Below are positions 11,815-12,282 of a stretch of 12,282 nt of DNA, piece after piece (position 1 is the stretch's first letter; every line of letters begins with the position of its first letter). Under the pieces are notes generated by a model. The model did no database searches. It saw nothing but the letters and a program-made list of their open reading frames with translations, and was not told where the DNA came from. This stretch comes from Candidatus Bipolaricaulota bacterium (lineage in GTDB: Bacteria > Bipolaricaulota > Bipolaricaulia > RBG-16-55-9). The stretch is taken from positions 1 through 12,282 of the forward strand of contig WFPR01000088.1 in NCBI GenBank assembly GCA_015487455.1. Reading direction: 5' to 3'. The position numbers and the translations under genes were made by a program.

Positions 11815-12282
11815 TGGGCAACATCCTCAAGGTCTCCGCGACCTCGAACGCCATCCGCGCCGCGGGCGCCCTGGCCAACACGATCCGCCAGCAAGGGGAG
11901 GCCGAAATCCAGGCCATCGGGCCGAAGGCCGTCAACCAGACGGTCAAGGCGATCGCCATCGCCCGCAGCTACCTGGCCTCCAGCGGCATCGACTTGGTGG
12001 CCATCCCCAGCTTCGTGGACGTCGAGATCGACGGTGAGCCGCGGACGGCCATCCGCTTCCTGTGCAAGCCCCGCCACAAGCTGATCGAGGAGGCCCGGCA
12101 GCAGCGGGCCGAGGCCGCCGCCACGGCCGCGGTCGAACGCCCGGCGAGCCCCCCTCCCGACGTGATCGCCGGGACCTCCGCGGGGGCGGACACGACGACG
12201 GGGGCCGTCGCCCCTCCAACGCCGTCGTCGCCATCGTCACCGTCGTCACAGTTGTCGACGGAGCCGGGACCTCCGGGGGCCG
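11814..12282 (+). CDS. spoVS: SpoVS-family protein with extended C-terminal tail (3' end outside window)
   Basis: The frame is open from ATG 11814 to the window end (156 codons, no stop). The first 86 or so residues match SpoVS along their length: ILKVSATSNAIRAAGALANT, GEAEIQAIGPKAVNQTVKAI, AIARSYLASSGIDLVAIPSF and DGEPRTAIRFLCKPR. SpoVS is a small Alba-like protein needed for sporulation in Bacillus and also found in bacteria that do not sporulate, where its role is poorly known; nucleic acid binding is suspected from the fold. Normal SpoVS stops here at about 86 residues. This one continues with a short Lys/Arg/Glu helix (HKLIEEARQQRAEAAAT) and then a Pro/Ser/Thr/Gly-rich, probably disordered tail. 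A perfect AAGGAGGT five bases upstream fixes the start. The gene has its own promoter and follows rny. Confidence 0.92.
   Translation, partial: MGNILKVSATSNAIRAAGALANTIRQQGEAEIQAIGPKAVNQTVKAIAIARSYLASSGIDLVAIPSFVDVEIDGEPRTAIRFLCKPRHKLIEEARQQRAEAAATAAVERPASPPPDVIAGTSAGADTTTGAVAPPTPSSPSSPSSQLSTEPGPPGA
12222..12248 (+). repeat. 9-nt tandem repeat in the SpoVS tail
   Basis: CCGTCGTCG, CCATCGTCA and CCGTCGTCA are three adjacent units encoding repeats of Pro-Ser-Ser. They lie in the disordered extension beyond the SpoVS domain. Confidence 0.7.

Overview
The window is gene-dense, very GC-rich bacterial chromosome with third codon positions almost all G or C. No plasmid, phage, transposon, CRISPR or RNA gene is visible. 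Two genes at the left end look like outer-membrane beta-barrel proteins, each ending in the terminal Phe typical of barrel proteins, so the host is probably a diderm. RNase Y next to SpoVS, an actinobacterial-style shortened NusA N-terminal domain and textbook sigma-70-like promoters argue against a typical proteobacterium. A deep-branching diderm (for example Bipolaricaulota/Acetothermia, or Deinococcota-like) is my guess; the phylum cannot be fixed from this sequence alone.

Layout. 1-876: C-terminal part of an unrecognised barrel-like protein. 920-3751: a 943-residue secreted protein that appears to join a zinc metallopeptidase domain, a TolB-like beta-propeller and a C-terminal Omp85-like barrel. 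3816-4448: a CDP-alcohol phosphatidyltransferase whose 3' end overlaps by 125 bp, convergently, with an RluA/RluD-type pseudouridine synthase (5319-4324, minus strand). A 65-bp AT-rich gap holds back-to-back promoters. From it rimP (5385-5909), nusA (5971-6999) and a 982-residue RND/MMPL transporter (7009-9957) run rightwards. rny (10095-11699) and spoVS (11814 to the window end, incomplete) follow, each behind its own recognisable promoter.

Together: the left part concerns the envelope (outer-membrane proteins, phospholipid synthesis). The centre and right concern ribosome maturation, transcription elongation and RNA decay (RluD, RimP, NusA, RNase Y), with a membrane transporter inserted where ylxR/infB usually follow nusA.

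Two window-wide patterns are worth attention. First, nearly every leader between promoter or upstream stop and start codon contains short tandem or direct duplications (6, 7, 9, 11, 12 and 13 nt). Second, low-complexity tails built from 6- or 9-nt or CAG-like repeats sit at the ends of several conserved proteins. The most distinctive single gene is the peptidase/propeller/barrel fusion. The most suggestive regulatory element is the repeat plus start-codon hairpin in the spoVS leader.
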